Numbered from the stretch's first letter, positions 42,771 through 51,753 are shown. The stretch is 64,000 bases of DNA from Amycolatopsis balhimycina FH 1894 (GCF_000384295.1 NZ_KB913037.1:970762-1034761), one strand, 5' to 3'. Numbers and translations are program-made. Notes: generated by a model from the sequence alone, not told the origin.

Positions 42771-43801
42771 CGACCAATGGTCCCGCGCCTGTCGTGATCG
42801 ACGCACGCCATCTGCGAAAGACTTTTCGAGGTCAGGGCGGAACCGACCTGATCGCGGTGAACGACGTGAACCTTGCGATCCGCGCCGGCGAGACCGTCGG
42901 CCTGATCGGTGAGAGCGGGTCGGGAAAGTCCACTCTGGGCCGCCTGCTGCTCGGGTTGCTCGCCGCGGATTCGGGCGAAGTGCACTTCCAGGACACCGAA
43001 ATCGTCGGAGCATCACCGAAGGATCTTCAGCGACTCCGCACCCAGATGCAGGTGGTCTTCCAGGAGCCGTACGAGTCCCTCAATCCGCGGCTGCGGGTCA
43101 GCTCCTTGGTCGCCGAGCCGCTCGTCGTCCAGGGCGATGTCTCCAAGGCCGAACGCAGGCAGCGCGTCGCCGAGGCCCTCAGCCAGGTCGGCCTGAAGCC
43201 CGAACTGGCCGGTCGGTTCCCGGGCGAGCTCAGCGGCGGGCAGCAGCAGCGCGTCGGGATTGCCCGCGCCATCATCGGACGTCCCAAGCTCGTCGTCCTC
43301 GACGAGCCCACGGCCTCCCTGGACCGCACCATCCGGCGACAGATCACGGACCTGCTTCACAAGGTGCAAGCCGACCTCGACCTCGCCTATCTGCTCATCA
43401 CCCACGACATCGGCTCGGTGCGGCGGATGGCCAAACGATCGGTCGTCATGTTCCGCGGCCATCTGGTCGAGTCAGGCCCGACGGCAGCCATCCTCAACGC
43501 GCCCGGGCACCCCTACACCAAGGCTCTCGTGTCGTCCGAGCTGCCGGCGAAACTCGACGCGGCACCGTCACGCTACCGGCTCAAGCCGCGGCCGCCGGGC
43601 AGCGAAGGGTTGCCGACGGGCTGCCCGCTGCGCGCCGTCTGCCCGCTGGCCATCGATGCCTGCGCAACCGAACTGCCCCCGATGGCAGCCATCCGGCCGG
43701 GCCACGAATCGCGCTGCATCCGCTGGGCGGATCTGACGCCTCCGCCATCGGCCCCGGCCGACGCAGCGCGCGAGCGAAGTGCGAAGGAAGCGATCCGATG
43801 A
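42767..43801 (+). CDS. Peptide-type ABC transporter ATPase (DppF-like)
   Basis: A 344-residue ABC ATPase: Walker A GESGSGKST, signature ELSGGQQQRVGIARA, Walker B LVVLDEPTASLD and switch LITHDIG. The C-terminal oligopeptide/dipeptide extension contains the Cys-rich GCPLRAVCPLAIDAC, which in relatives binds an iron-sulfur cluster or structural metal. Starts at ATG 42767, overlapping the previous stop (ATGA). Standard partner in OPP-type importers. Confidence 0.92.
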   Translation: MTTNGPAPVVIDARHLRKTFRGQGGTDLIAVNDVNLAIRAGETVGLIGESGSGKSTLGRLLLGLLAADSGEVHFQDTEIVGASPKDLQRLRTQMQVVFQEPYESLNPRLRVSSLVAEPLVVQGDVSKAERRQRVAEALSQVGLKPELAGRFPGELSGGQQQRVGIARAIIGRPKLVVLDEPTASLDRTIRRQITDLLHKVQADLDLAYLLITHDIGSVRRMAKRSVVMFRGHLVESGPTAAILNAPGHPYTKALVSSELPAKLDAAPSRYRLKPRPPGSEGLPTGCPLRAVCPLAIDACATELPPMAAIRPGHESRCIRWADLTPPPSAPADAARERSAKEAIR

Positions 43802-44826
43802 AAGCCTGGGCCAAGTTCCTCAGCCGCCGGCTCCTGCTCATGGCAGCCTCCCTCTGGTTCCTGATCACGGTCACGTTCCTCTTGGTCACGCTGGCCCCCT
43901 CCGACCCCGCGCGGACGATCGGCGGGCCGTACGCGACCAACGACCAGATCGCCGAGATCAGCCATCGCCTGGGCCTGGACAAGCCGCTGCTGACGCGCTA
44001 CTTCGACTACTGGAGCAGCTTGTTCCACGGCTCCCTGGGCAATTCGCTGTTCGGAGCCAATCCGAGCGTGCGCGACCAGATCGGGAAGTACCTGCCTTCG
44101 ACGATCGAGCTGATCATCCTCAGCCTGCTCGTCGCCGTGGTCCTCGGCCTTCTGCTCGGCAGCGTCAGTGCGTACTTCCACCGGCGATGGCCCGACCGCG
44201 CGGCCTCCACCGTCGCGGGCATCTTCCAGTCGATGCCGGACTTCATCGTCGCGGTGGTGCTCATCTACTTCCTCAGCTACCTGACGGGGGCTCTGCCCGG
44301 ACCTGAGGGGCAGCTGTCCATCGTCACCACACCTCCCCCGCACCGCACCGGTATGGTTCTGCTCGACAGCCTGCTGACCGGTCAGTGGGACACGTTCCAC
44401 GACGCATTGATGCATGCGATCCTCCCGGTCCTCACGCTGGGCCTCGTCATCGCCGCGGTGTTCGCCAGGATCAGCCGCACGGCCCTGCGCGAGGCTCTCG
44501 AGTCCGACCAGACCAAGTTCGCCCGGGCCTGCGGGCTGCCAGAGCGGCAGATCCTCCGGTACGCGTTGCTGACCTCCAGGACGCCGATCCTGACTTATGG
44601 TGCCATCGTGTTCGGCAGCCTTTTCGGTGGTACGGCCATCGTCGAAACGATCTTCAACTGGAACGGGCTGTCCCAGTGGGCGGTTCAGTCGATGGAGCGG
44701 TCCGACTACCCCTCGGCCCAGGGTTTCGTCCTGCTGGCCGGTGTCGTCACCTTGATCGTCTACGTCCTCCTCGATGTTTTCACCGCGATCTTCGACCCGC
44801 GTGTGCGGACTGAGCAGGCGCGGTGA
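43798..44826 (+). CDS. Peptide-type ABC transporter permease (DppB-like)
   Basis: A 342-residue permease with an N-terminal helix, the OppB-type domain (YFDYWSSLFHGSLGNSLF) and a cytoplasmic EAA loop (LREALESDQTKFARACGLPE). Overlaps the ATPase stop by ATGA. The gene order C-D-F-B is unusual (B usually precedes C), suggesting an independently assembled operon. The kinase gene follows after one base. Confidence 0.9.
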   Translation: MKAWAKFLSRRLLLMAASLWFLITVTFLLVTLAPSDPARTIGGPYATNDQIAEISHRLGLDKPLLTRYFDYWSSLFHGSLGNSLFGANPSVRDQIGKYLPSTIELIILSLLVAVVLGLLLGSVSAYFHRRWPDRAASTVAGIFQSMPDFIVAVVLIYFLSYLTGALPGPEGQLSIVTTPPPHRTGMVLLDSLLTGQWDTFHDALMHAILPVLTLGLVIAAVFARISRTALREALESDQTKFARACGLPERQILRYALLTSRTPILTYGAIVFGSLFGGTAIVETIFNWNGLSQWAVQSMERSDYPSAQGFVLLAGVVTLIVYVLLDVFTAIFDPRVRTEQAR

Positions 44827-44827
44827 C

Positions 44828-45805
44828 ATGACGACCGGCAAGATGCAGCCATCCCGCGATGTCACCGCCATCGGCGAAGGTCAGCTACGGCTGAACACCC
44901 GGCTCGGAACATCGCTCGAGGTGGCGAACGACCTCGCCGTGCACGTCGCCGGCGCGGAGGGCAACGTACTCGGCCTGCTGTCCCGCTTGGGGAATCGCAC
45001 CGGCTTGGTGACCAGCCTCCCCACCGGATCTCTGGGCCGGCGCATCGCCGGCGAGTACCGCACGGCCGGCGTCGACACGTCGGCGATCGTGTGGCGGGAA
45101 ACCGGCCGGGTCGCGCTCTACTTCGTCGAAACCTCCACCCCACCGGTTCCCAGCCGGGTGACCTACGACCGAGCCGACTCCTGCTTCGCCCGGCTCACCC
45201 GGGACGACATCGACTGGGACTACCTGGGTGACGCGCGGCTGCTCCACGTCACCGGCATCACGGCCGCGCTCAGCGAAGGCCTCTACGCCTGCCTGACCGA
45301 AGCGGTGGCTCAAGCACACCGGCACGCGCAAGCCGTCTCGGTCGACGTCAACTACCGGTCGCAACTCACCACGCCCGAACGCGCGCTGAAACAGCTCACC
45401 CCCCTGCTGGACGGAGCCTCGATCATCTCCTGCTCACGACGTGACGCCGCGACGGTCTTCGGCCTCTTCGGCCCTGTCGGCGACGTCGCGACCGCACTGA
45501 GCAACCGCTTCGGCGCCCGCTGGGTGCTGGTTTCCGACGGGGCGTGCGACGCCGCAGCCTACGTGGACGGGACCGTGCTCCTGGCAAAGCCGCCGGCGAC
45601 CACCGTCGTGGACCGGGTCGGCGCCGGCGACGCGCTGATCGGTGGTTTCCTGCATGGATTCCTCAACGAAGACCCCGAGCAGGGCCTGCGGCTGGGAATC
45701 GCGGCAGCCGCCCTCGCCCTCACGCGCCACGACGACCAAGTACGGACGACTCTGCCGGACTTGGAAGCCCTGACCAGGTCGTTCGGCCAGGATATTGTTC
45801 GCTGA
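44828..45805 (+). CDS. PfkB-family sugar kinase
   Basis: A 325-residue ribokinase-family kinase. It has the N-terminal GAEGNVLGLLSRLG, the acceptor region, and the C-terminal signature VVDRVGAGDALIGGFLHG with the catalytic Asp in GAGD. It resembles 2-keto-3-deoxygluconate kinases. In this island it is the obvious source of the phosphorylated keto-acid used by the UlaD-like enzyme, replacing the PTS of enteric ascorbate systems, much as YiaP does for 3-keto-L-gulonate. ATG 44828 follows the permease stop by one base. Confidence 0.88.
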   Translation: MTTGKMQPSRDVTAIGEGQLRLNTRLGTSLEVANDLAVHVAGAEGNVLGLLSRLGNRTGLVTSLPTGSLGRRIAGEYRTAGVDTSAIVWRETGRVALYFVETSTPPVPSRVTYDRADSCFARLTRDDIDWDYLGDARLLHVTGITAALSEGLYACLTEAVAQAHRHAQAVSVDVNYRSQLTTPERALKQLTPLLDGASIISCSRRDAATVFGLFGPVGDVATALSNRFGARWVLVSDGACDAAAYVDGTVLLAKPPATTVVDRVGAGDALIGGFLHGFLNEDPEQGLRLGIAAAALALTRHDDQVRTTLPDLEALTRSFGQDIVR

Positions 45806-45839
45806 GCCTCACCGTAGAGCCGAGTGGAGAAGACCGAGA

Positions 45840-46511
45840 ATGGCTGTCACAGACGAGCGGCGGGCTCGGCTCGCCGCGAACCTGAACAAGTTGCGGGCGT
45901 ACCACGAGATCCAGAACGAGATGGGCCGCGTTGTCGCGGCCGTCAACTTCGGACAGCCCGACAAAGTTCTCGCGCGATTCGCCCTCGGCCGTCCCGACGT
46001 CTCCGTGGAGTGGGCCGACGAAGGCGTCTTCATCGGCCCCGAAGCCGTGACGACGATCGTGCGGGAAACCATCGGACGTGAACGTGCGCCCGGCGAGATG
46101 GTCGACCTCCAACTCACCACACCGATGATCGAGGTCGCGGACGACCAGCGAAGCGCCGAAGCGCTCTGGTGGTGCCCCGGCGCCGGCACGCTCGTCGAGG
46201 GCACCGACGAGCCGGAAGCGATCTGGCTGTGGGGAACACTCGCCGCCGACTTCGTACCCGACGGCGGCACGTGGAAAATCTGGCACCTGCACTACTTCCG
46301 GTACATCAAGTGCCACTACGACCGGGGCTGGACGGACGACACCAGTCTGATCAACAGGCCGAACGTGCCGATGCACCCGCTGGCCAAGCCGACGACCCAT
46401 CACAACCCGTACTCGCCGCTGAGCATCCGGGACGGTCTTCCCGCAGCCCCACGGCCCCACCGCACCTACGAGGGCATCGGCTGGATGCTCAACCGCGACA
46501 AGACGCACTGA
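45840..46511 (+). CDS. SnoaL-like (NTF2-fold) protein, first of a pair
   Basis: A 223-residue protein with an N-terminal helix (LNKLRAYHEIQNEMGRVVAA) and the SnoaL-type cone: VEWADEGVFIGPEAVTTIV, TPMIEVADD, WLWGTLAADFVPDGGTWKIW and HLHYFRYIKC. A C-terminal tail of about 50 residues is rich in His and Pro. Ring-opening, dehydration or isomerisation are known roles of the fold. It is paired with a related gene four bases downstream, so a heteromer is possible. GGAG lies upstream of the ATG. Function in the island unknown; both halves share TTPMIEV-like core strands. Confidence 0.8.
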   Translation: MAVTDERRARLAANLNKLRAYHEIQNEMGRVVAAVNFGQPDKVLARFALGRPDVSVEWADEGVFIGPEAVTTIVRETIGRERAPGEMVDLQLTTPMIEVADDQRSAEALWWCPGAGTLVEGTDEPEAIWLWGTLAADFVPDGGTWKIWHLHYFRYIKCHYDRGWTDDTSLINRPNVPMHPLAKPTTHHNPYSPLSIRDGLPAAPRPHRTYEGIGWMLNRDKTH

Positions 46512-46515
46512 CCCG

Positions 46516-47184
46516 ATGGACCCGATCACGATCGACGACCTCGCCGCGCTCGACGACGAGGAGTTCGAACAGTACGAGGCAGAGGTGGAGCGGCTGCTCG
46601 CGGTGTGGCAGGTGCAGAATCTGCGCGGGCAAGCCGCGATCTTCCATGACGACCAGCACCTCGGAGAGGCGCGCCGCGAGCTGTACGCGACCCGGCACCC
46701 CGGTGCGAACCCGGCCTACACCGCTCCCCGGGCCGCGGTGGTCGACAGTCTCGAAGGGAACGCGCTCTTCCACCCTCTGACGACGCCGATCATCGAGGTC
46801 GACCAGACCGCCACCCGGGCACGCGGCGTCTGGTGGTCACTCGGGCTCGAGGGGTTGTCGAAGCACCGTGAGCACCCGATGGCGATCATCAGTATCGGCA
46901 TGGTCCCCGGAACTCACGTTGTGGAGGATGGTGAGTGGCGCATCCTCTCCGGCGTCTGGCAACGGACGACGAAGAACGAGTACCACGCCGGCTGGGTGCA
47001 CAGCATGGAGCCGACGAACACACGCCCGCCGTTGACGCCGGAACAGGACAGGGCCTTCCTCGGCAGATTCGCCTACCGCAAGGACGAGGTCCGGCAAGCG
47101 GTACCCGAGCCGCCGGCGCGCGACACGTGGGAACGCTATCCCGACGAGACCGACGATGGCTGGCTGTACGAAGGTCTTCCCTGA
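46516..47184 (+). CDS. SnoaL-like (NTF2-fold) protein, second of a pair
   Basis: A 222-residue relative of the preceding gene product: VERLLAVWQVQNLRGQAAIF, TTPIIEVDQTATRARGVWWS, GMVPGTHVVEDGEWRILSGVW and YHAGWVHSMEP, then a Pro-rich tail. Shared features with its neighbour (core TTPxIEV, a W-rich strand, a GW near the end) indicate an old duplication. Four-base spacing argues for coordinated synthesis and perhaps a mixed oligomer. Enzymatic role not known. Confidence 0.8.
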   Translation: MDPITIDDLAALDDEEFEQYEAEVERLLAVWQVQNLRGQAAIFHDDQHLGEARRELYATRHPGANPAYTAPRAAVVDSLEGNALFHPLTTPIIEVDQTATRARGVWWSLGLEGLSKHREHPMAIISIGMVPGTHVVEDGEWRILSGVWQRTTKNEYHAGWVHSMEPTNTRPPLTPEQDRAFLGRFAYRKDEVRQAVPEPPARDTWERYPDETDDGWLYEGLP

Positions 47185-47244
47185 CACACAAAGGCGTTAT
47201 CACGGCCGGGCCGGACGGCCCGGGCAGACCGAAGAGGTGAGGGC

Positions 47245-48075
47245 GTGGGCGATCAGGTCGCGGTGCTGAACGGGCTGTTGCAGGCTGAGGTGGTATCGCT
47301 CGCGCACCCTCTTCGGGTCGGGGAGGCCCGGGCTGCCCTCTCGCCGCCCTACATGCATGCCTTGCTCAGTCCGCTCGGCACCACAGCGGGAAATCTCCCC
47401 GGACAATCCCCCGAGATCCATGGCGCCACCGACGCGATATCGCTCGGCGCACACACCGGGACGCATGTGGACGGCCTGGCCCACGTCTCCTACCGGCGCA
47501 AGCTCCTCGACGGTACCCGCATCGACGACCCCGGGGTGCAGGACGCCGCCCACGGCATCCGGATGCGCACCATGGAGAACTTGCGGCCTGTGGTGTCCCG
47601 AGGCGTCCTGCTGGACTTCGCGCGATGGTTGGACGTCGAGAGGATCCCCGGTGACTATGTGATCACCCCGGATCGCCTCGACGCCTGCGCGGCCGACCAA
47701 GGCGTGCAGATCCGGAGCGGCGATACCGTTCTGTTGCGCACCGGCTATGACAGCATCTATCACGATGCGGACACCTTCCTCGAAGCACCGATGCCCGGTC
47801 CCGACACCGCAACCGCCAAAGCACTCACAGCACGCGGGATCGTGGCGACCGGGTCCGACACCATGCCTTACGAGGCAGTCCCCTCCCCCGACCCCCTCGG
47901 CGTGCACGCGGAACTCATCCCCAAGGCAGGGGTCTTCATCCTGGAGATGCTCGACTTGCGTGCGCTCTCGGAGCGCCGGCCGGCAGAGTTCCTGTTCGTG
48001 ATGGCACCCCTGATGATTTCAGGCGGCACCGGGTCGCCGGTCAACCCGCTCGCGCTCATCCCGGCGAACGCCTGA
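47245..48075 (+). CDS. Cyclase-family metal hydrolase (kynurenine formamidase fold)
   Basis: A 276-residue protein with the family motif HTGTHVDGLAHVSY (HxGTHxDxxxH), which binds a divalent metal, plus VLLDFARW, GDTVLLRTGYDS and GIVATGSDTMPYE. The family includes kynurenine formamidase, isatin hydrolase and amide or ester/lactone-cleaving enzymes. In this island a lactone or enol-ester hydrolysis is attractive. GTG 47245 has GAGGTGAGG upstream. Last gene of the operon from promoter D; a small hairpin follows at 48085. Confidence 0.85.
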   Translation: MGDQVAVLNGLLQAEVVSLAHPLRVGEARAALSPPYMHALLSPLGTTAGNLPGQSPEIHGATDAISLGAHTGTHVDGLAHVSYRRKLLDGTRIDDPGVQDAAHGIRMRTMENLRPVVSRGVLLDFARWLDVERIPGDYVITPDRLDACAADQGVQIRSGDTVLLRTGYDSIYHDADTFLEAPMPGPDTATAKALTARGIVATGSDTMPYEAVPSPDPLGVHAELIPKAGVFILEMLDLRALSERRPAEFLFVMAPLMISGGTGSPVNPLALIPANA

Positions 48076-48084
48076 CGAACCGGT

Positions 48085-48102
48085 CCTCCTGCGGCCAGGA
48101 GG
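48085..48102 (+). terminator. Short hairpin after the transporter-cyclase operon
   Basis: CCTCCTG and CAGGAGG form a perfect 7-bp stem with a CGGC tetraloop, 10 bp after the cyclase-family stop. Probably the operon terminator, although no T run follows. Confidence 0.5.
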
Positions 48103-48161
48103 CTCCGCGTGGACCCTCGTGCCCGCCTGTTTGCGGCCCTGACCTCGCACTATAGTCGCCT

Positions 48162-48209
48162 GCACATATGTGCACGTCGCGTTGACGTACGTACATTTGC
48201 GGTTAGCGT
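48162..48209 (+). promoter_or_regulatory. Regulon promoter E (substrate-binding protein)
   Basis: GCACATATGTGC (48162-48173, a perfect palindrome extendable to 14 bp), 8 bp, TTGACG (48182-48187), 16 bp, TAGCGT (48204-48209). The best-formed copy of the five. Confidence 0.8.
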
Positions 48210-48307
48210 TACCGGTCAACCAGACGGTTCCACTACATGCGTCGACGTCGTTCGGTGCCGTGGAGGGCGGCTCGAGGAGACCGCAACTGACATTAAGAGA
48301 GGCAATG

Positions 48308-49942
48308 ATGCCCAAAATCGGCAACCTGTCGCCCCTTGGGCGCATCCGGGGGCGCTCGCGCACCGCTGCGGCGTGCTTGAGCCTCTTGGCCGGCGCCGGC
48401 CTCGTCGCCGGATGTGGCAGCAGCGGAGGATCGGGTTCTCCTGCATCGTCCACCTTCGTCGCCGCCATCCCCGCCCTGCCGCCGACGCTCGACCCGACCT
48501 CGTTCAGCGGCGGCACGCGGCCGGCGATGTCCTTCCTCGACTCGTTCCTCTTCGACTTCGAGTCCACGAGCTGCACCACCTCGTTGTCCGGCGACAAGCT
48601 CGTCGGCAACCTGGCGAAGTCATGGACGCAGTCGCCGGACAAGAAGTCCTACGACATAGTCCTGAACGACTACAAGAGCAGCTACGGCAACCCGTTGACA
48701 GCTCAGGACGTCAAGTGGAGCGTGGACTACGCGATCGCGAACAGTCCGATCTCGAAGTACCTGGCGTCCGCCGACGCGCACTTCTCGAAGACCCCTGTCA
48801 CCGTCGTCTCCGATCACGAGTTCAAACTGAACGTCGACCAGGCGACCCCGGACGATCTCGCCCTGTTCGCCATCCCGACCTTCACCATCTTCGACTCGAC
48901 CGAAATCAAGAAACACGCCACCCAGGACGACCCGTGGGGCAAGAAGTGGGTCGCTCAGAACGCGGCGGTCTTCGGCCCGTGGAAGCTGGACTCGTTCGAC
49001 CCGGGCAACCAGATGACCCTTTCTGCGAATGAGGGCTACACAGGCAGTCGAGGCAAGGTCGCCAAGCTGATCGTCAAGCAGGTTGCCGGCGCATCCGACC
49101 AGAGCCAGCTGCTCCAGCAGGGCTCGATCAACTACGCCAACGCGCCGACGTGGACGCAATACAAAGATTTGATGAGCAACAGCAAGGTCAAGGTTTACCC
49201 GTGTGCACCGCTCAGTCGCGACGTTCTCATCCTGAACTTCAACGACAAGGCACTCGGCAACGTCAAGGTTCGCCAGGCGATCAGCATGGCGATCAATCGC
49301 GACGAGCTGAACAAGAGCGCCTACGCCGGACTCGCGACACCGTCGACCACAGCACTACTGCCCTCCGAGATGCCGCCGAACTCCGACAGCGTCCCGAAGT
49401 ACACCTACAACGTGTCGGCAGCGAAGCAACTACTGGCCGAGGCTGGTTTTCCGAACGGCCTCGACCTGACTCTCAGCTACAACGAGAACCAGCCTGGTTC
49501 GCAGGTCACACAGAGCTCGATCCTGATCCAGAACCAGCTCAAACAAATCGGCATCAACGTCAAACTGAACCATGTCGCCAACGGCAATGACTTCAACTCC
49601 CAGTTCCAGGAGGGCAAGTACCAGTCGATTCTCTACTACTCGGGCGCAGCATTGCCGTCGACGTACTTCGACGTCAGCCTCGAGTCGCCGGACTCACCGA
49701 ACGTCTCATGGGGTTTCAAAGACCAGCAGTTCTCAGCCCTGGTGCACACGGTTGGCGCATCCGAGCCCGGTTCTCCCGAATACAACGAAGCCCTTGTCAA
49801 GATCGCCCAATACAACGCGACGCAGTTCCCGTGGATTCCCCTCGTGGACACGCCCAACATCTTCGCCATGAACTCGAACGCCGGAAACGTCGATCAGGCG
49901 GTCGGGCCGATCACACCGCGGATCTCAAACCTCAACAAGTAG
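48308..49942 (+). CDS. Substrate-binding lipoprotein, peptide-type ABC family 5
   Basis: A 544-residue lipoprotein. After a long basic N-region, the hydrophobic core ends in the lipobox LVAGC followed by a GSSGGSGS linker. The mature part has SBP_bac_5 features: FVAAIPALPPTLDPTSF, PDKKSYDIVL, LTAQDVKWSVDYA, VRQAISMAINRDEL and AGFPNGLDL. It is the receptor for the C-D-F-B importer encoded 6 kb upstream, with which it shares a promoter type. ATG 48308 has GAGAGG five bases upstream (ATG 48305 is one codon earlier). Ligand unknown; family 5 proteins also bind oligosaccharides. Confidence 0.9.
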   Translation: MPKIGNLSPLGRIRGRSRTAAACLSLLAGAGLVAGCGSSGGSGSPASSTFVAAIPALPPTLDPTSFSGGTRPAMSFLDSFLFDFESTSCTTSLSGDKLVGNLAKSWTQSPDKKSYDIVLNDYKSSYGNPLTAQDVKWSVDYAIANSPISKYLASADAHFSKTPVTVVSDHEFKLNVDQATPDDLALFAIPTFTIFDSTEIKKHATQDDPWGKKWVAQNAAVFGPWKLDSFDPGNQMTLSANEGYTGSRGKVAKLIVKQVAGASDQSQLLQQGSINYANAPTWTQYKDLMSNSKVKVYPCAPLSRDVLILNFNDKALGNVKVRQAISMAINRDELNKSAYAGLATPSTTALLPSEMPPNSDSVPKYTYNVSAAKQLLAEAGFPNGLDLTLSYNENQPGSQVTQSSILIQNQLKQIGINVKLNHVANGNDFNSQFQEGKYQSILYYSGAALPSTYFDVSLESPDSPNVSWGFKDQQFSALVHTVGASEPGSPEYNEALVKIAQYNATQFPWIPLVDTPNIFAMNSNAGNVDQAVGPITPRISNLNK

Positions 49943-49953
49943 CATCTCCGCCG

Positions 49954-49981
49954 GCGGCCGCCCAGCTTCCTGGGCGGCCGC
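49954..49981. terminator. Intrinsic terminator after the binding-protein gene
   Basis: GCGGCCGCCCAG (49954-49965) and CTGGGCGGCCGC (49970-49981) form a perfect 12-bp stem with a CTTC loop, 11 bp after the stop. Serves both converging strands. Confidence 0.8.
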
Positions 49982-50011
49982 TGCCGGCCCGGCACTTTTC
50001 CATGAAAGCGC

Positions 50012-51719
50012 CTACCCCGCCGGCGTCCCGTAGACCGCCAGCTCGGTGCTGCTGATGAAGAAGGAGCCGAGCGTGGACGTGCCGGGGGTGCAGAGGCCGT
50101 CCTCCTGGCCTCGCGTGGTCAGCATCGTGTACCGGACGTATCCGACGCCGTTGCCGGTGCCCGGGGTCAGCGCCACCGGAGCGGGCGTGAAGGTGGCGGA
50201 GGGGAACGTACCCTTCGCGGCCGTGGTCCACGTCGTGCCGTCGGCGGACGTCTCCACCAGGTACTGACCGGTCTGCACGCTCTCGAGGGGGAGGCAGACC
50301 GGCGTCGGGTTGACCACCACCTGGGCGATGTCGACCTTCGACGGCAGCTCGACCACGACGTTCAGCCCGCCGGGCTGGATGAGGGAGACCCAGCCCTTGT
50401 ACTGCGACTGGTCGATCATGGTGCCGGGACCGCACATCGGGCTGAAGTCGGGCCCCGTGAAGCTTGCCACCGTACCGCCGCCGCCGGCCGCGGCCCAGTC
50501 CCGGCGGACCGTCCAGTCCTGGCCGACCGGGTGCGACGGTACGGACAGCGTCTTCTCCGTGGGGTCGAAGCCGGGTCCGCGGGCGACCACCTTGGTGTAC
50601 GTGCCGGGCAGGATCCCGGAGATCGTGTACCTGCCGTCCACGGCCGTGGTGGCCACCAGGCCGCCGCCGAAGCCGGAAGCGTGCCCGCCGAAAGCGACCG
50701 TGATGCCGCCGAGCGGCGCGCCGCTGTCCTGGTCGGTGAGCGTGCCCCGCGGCGTGTCCGCCGCCGGCGGCATCGAGAAGTCCTCGACCGGCTGGATGTC
50801 GTCACCGTCGCTCGCCGCGGCGAAGTAACCCATGCCGCGGTGGGCGAAGACCTGCCAGATCGCCTTCTGCAGCTTTCCGCCGTCGACGACCAAGTCGGCC
50901 TGCAGGATCGAGTTGCGCTCGTCCAAAAAGGACGGATTCGCCGGGGACAGCTCCATGGCCCGGGTGATCAGCGACTCCGCTTTCGCGCTGCCGACGGCCT
51001 TGCGCAGGTCCCACAGGGTCTGCGCCCAGATCTCCCCGTCGTCGTGCACCTCGGCGAAGCCGGAGAGACGGCCGTAGTCGCCGTAGGTGTAGCCACCGGA
51101 GCCGGTCGTCGGGGTGCCGGGGCAGACCCTGGCGGGCGCGCCGACGGTGCAGTCGAGCGGCTCCGTGCGGATCGTGCCGCCGCCGGTCACGTATTTGCCG
51201 ACCCGCACGTCGCCGACGGCCTTGTCCCGCTCCAGGCCCTGGCCGACCAGGAAGTCCTCGGCGTACCAGTCGCTCCACTCTTCGCCCATCGCGCCGGCCT
51301 GCACGTCACCGAGCGTGGAGACGCCGTTCGCGTCGACCACCAGCCGGTTCGACAGACCGTGCGGGTATTCGTGGTAGACGATGTCCGCACTGTCGCCCGA
51401 GTTGCCGGCCAGGAACCGCGAGTCCGGCTTGAAGAGGTACATCTGCATCCGCGGCGGGGTGCCGTCCAGGGGCGTGCTTATGTTCGCGTTGTCCACGTGC
51501 GAGCCGTCGGGCAGGCCGCCGGCAGTGTCGGCGCCGTCGTCCGACCCTGCCCTGCACGGCGTCGCCGTCGACCGCCTCGAAGTTGCCCGCGGTGCGGGTG
51601 AAGCCGATCGGGCCGGCCAGCAGGTGGTCGTGGAAGGTGCCCAGGAAGGAGAACATCTGCACCGCGTTCTGGCCCGGTTGACTTGCCAGGAGTTCGACGT
51701 CTTCGGATCCCACGAGCAT
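50012..51719 (-). pseudogene. M36 (fungalysin) metallopeptidase, N-terminally deleted and frameshifted
   Basis: The long frame 50012-51496 holds the zinc motif YHEYPHGLSNRL with a downstream Glu (GEEWSDWYAEDF), then a carboxypeptidase-regulatory-like repeat (GTLTDQDSGAPLGGITV) and a C-terminal discoidin-like domain. The expected preceding segment, NAVQMFSFLGTFHDHL to AGNFEAVDGDAVQG, lies in another frame; the break is near 51541-51552. Signal peptide and FTP propeptide are absent because the sequence switches at about 51720-51745 to an unrelated, opposite-strand gene. Ancestor was a secreted protease of about 900 residues or more. Confidence 0.72.
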
Positions 51720-51753
51720 TGCAGGGCGGCCGAACAGCACAGCGGGCGCCGTG

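Noticed and set aside
43573..44871. 432-codon antisense frame across the DppF/DppB genes
   Set aside because: Composition typical of antisense GC-rich frames (EDRGE, HHRDD repeats) with no domain; the plus-strand ABC genes explain the region.
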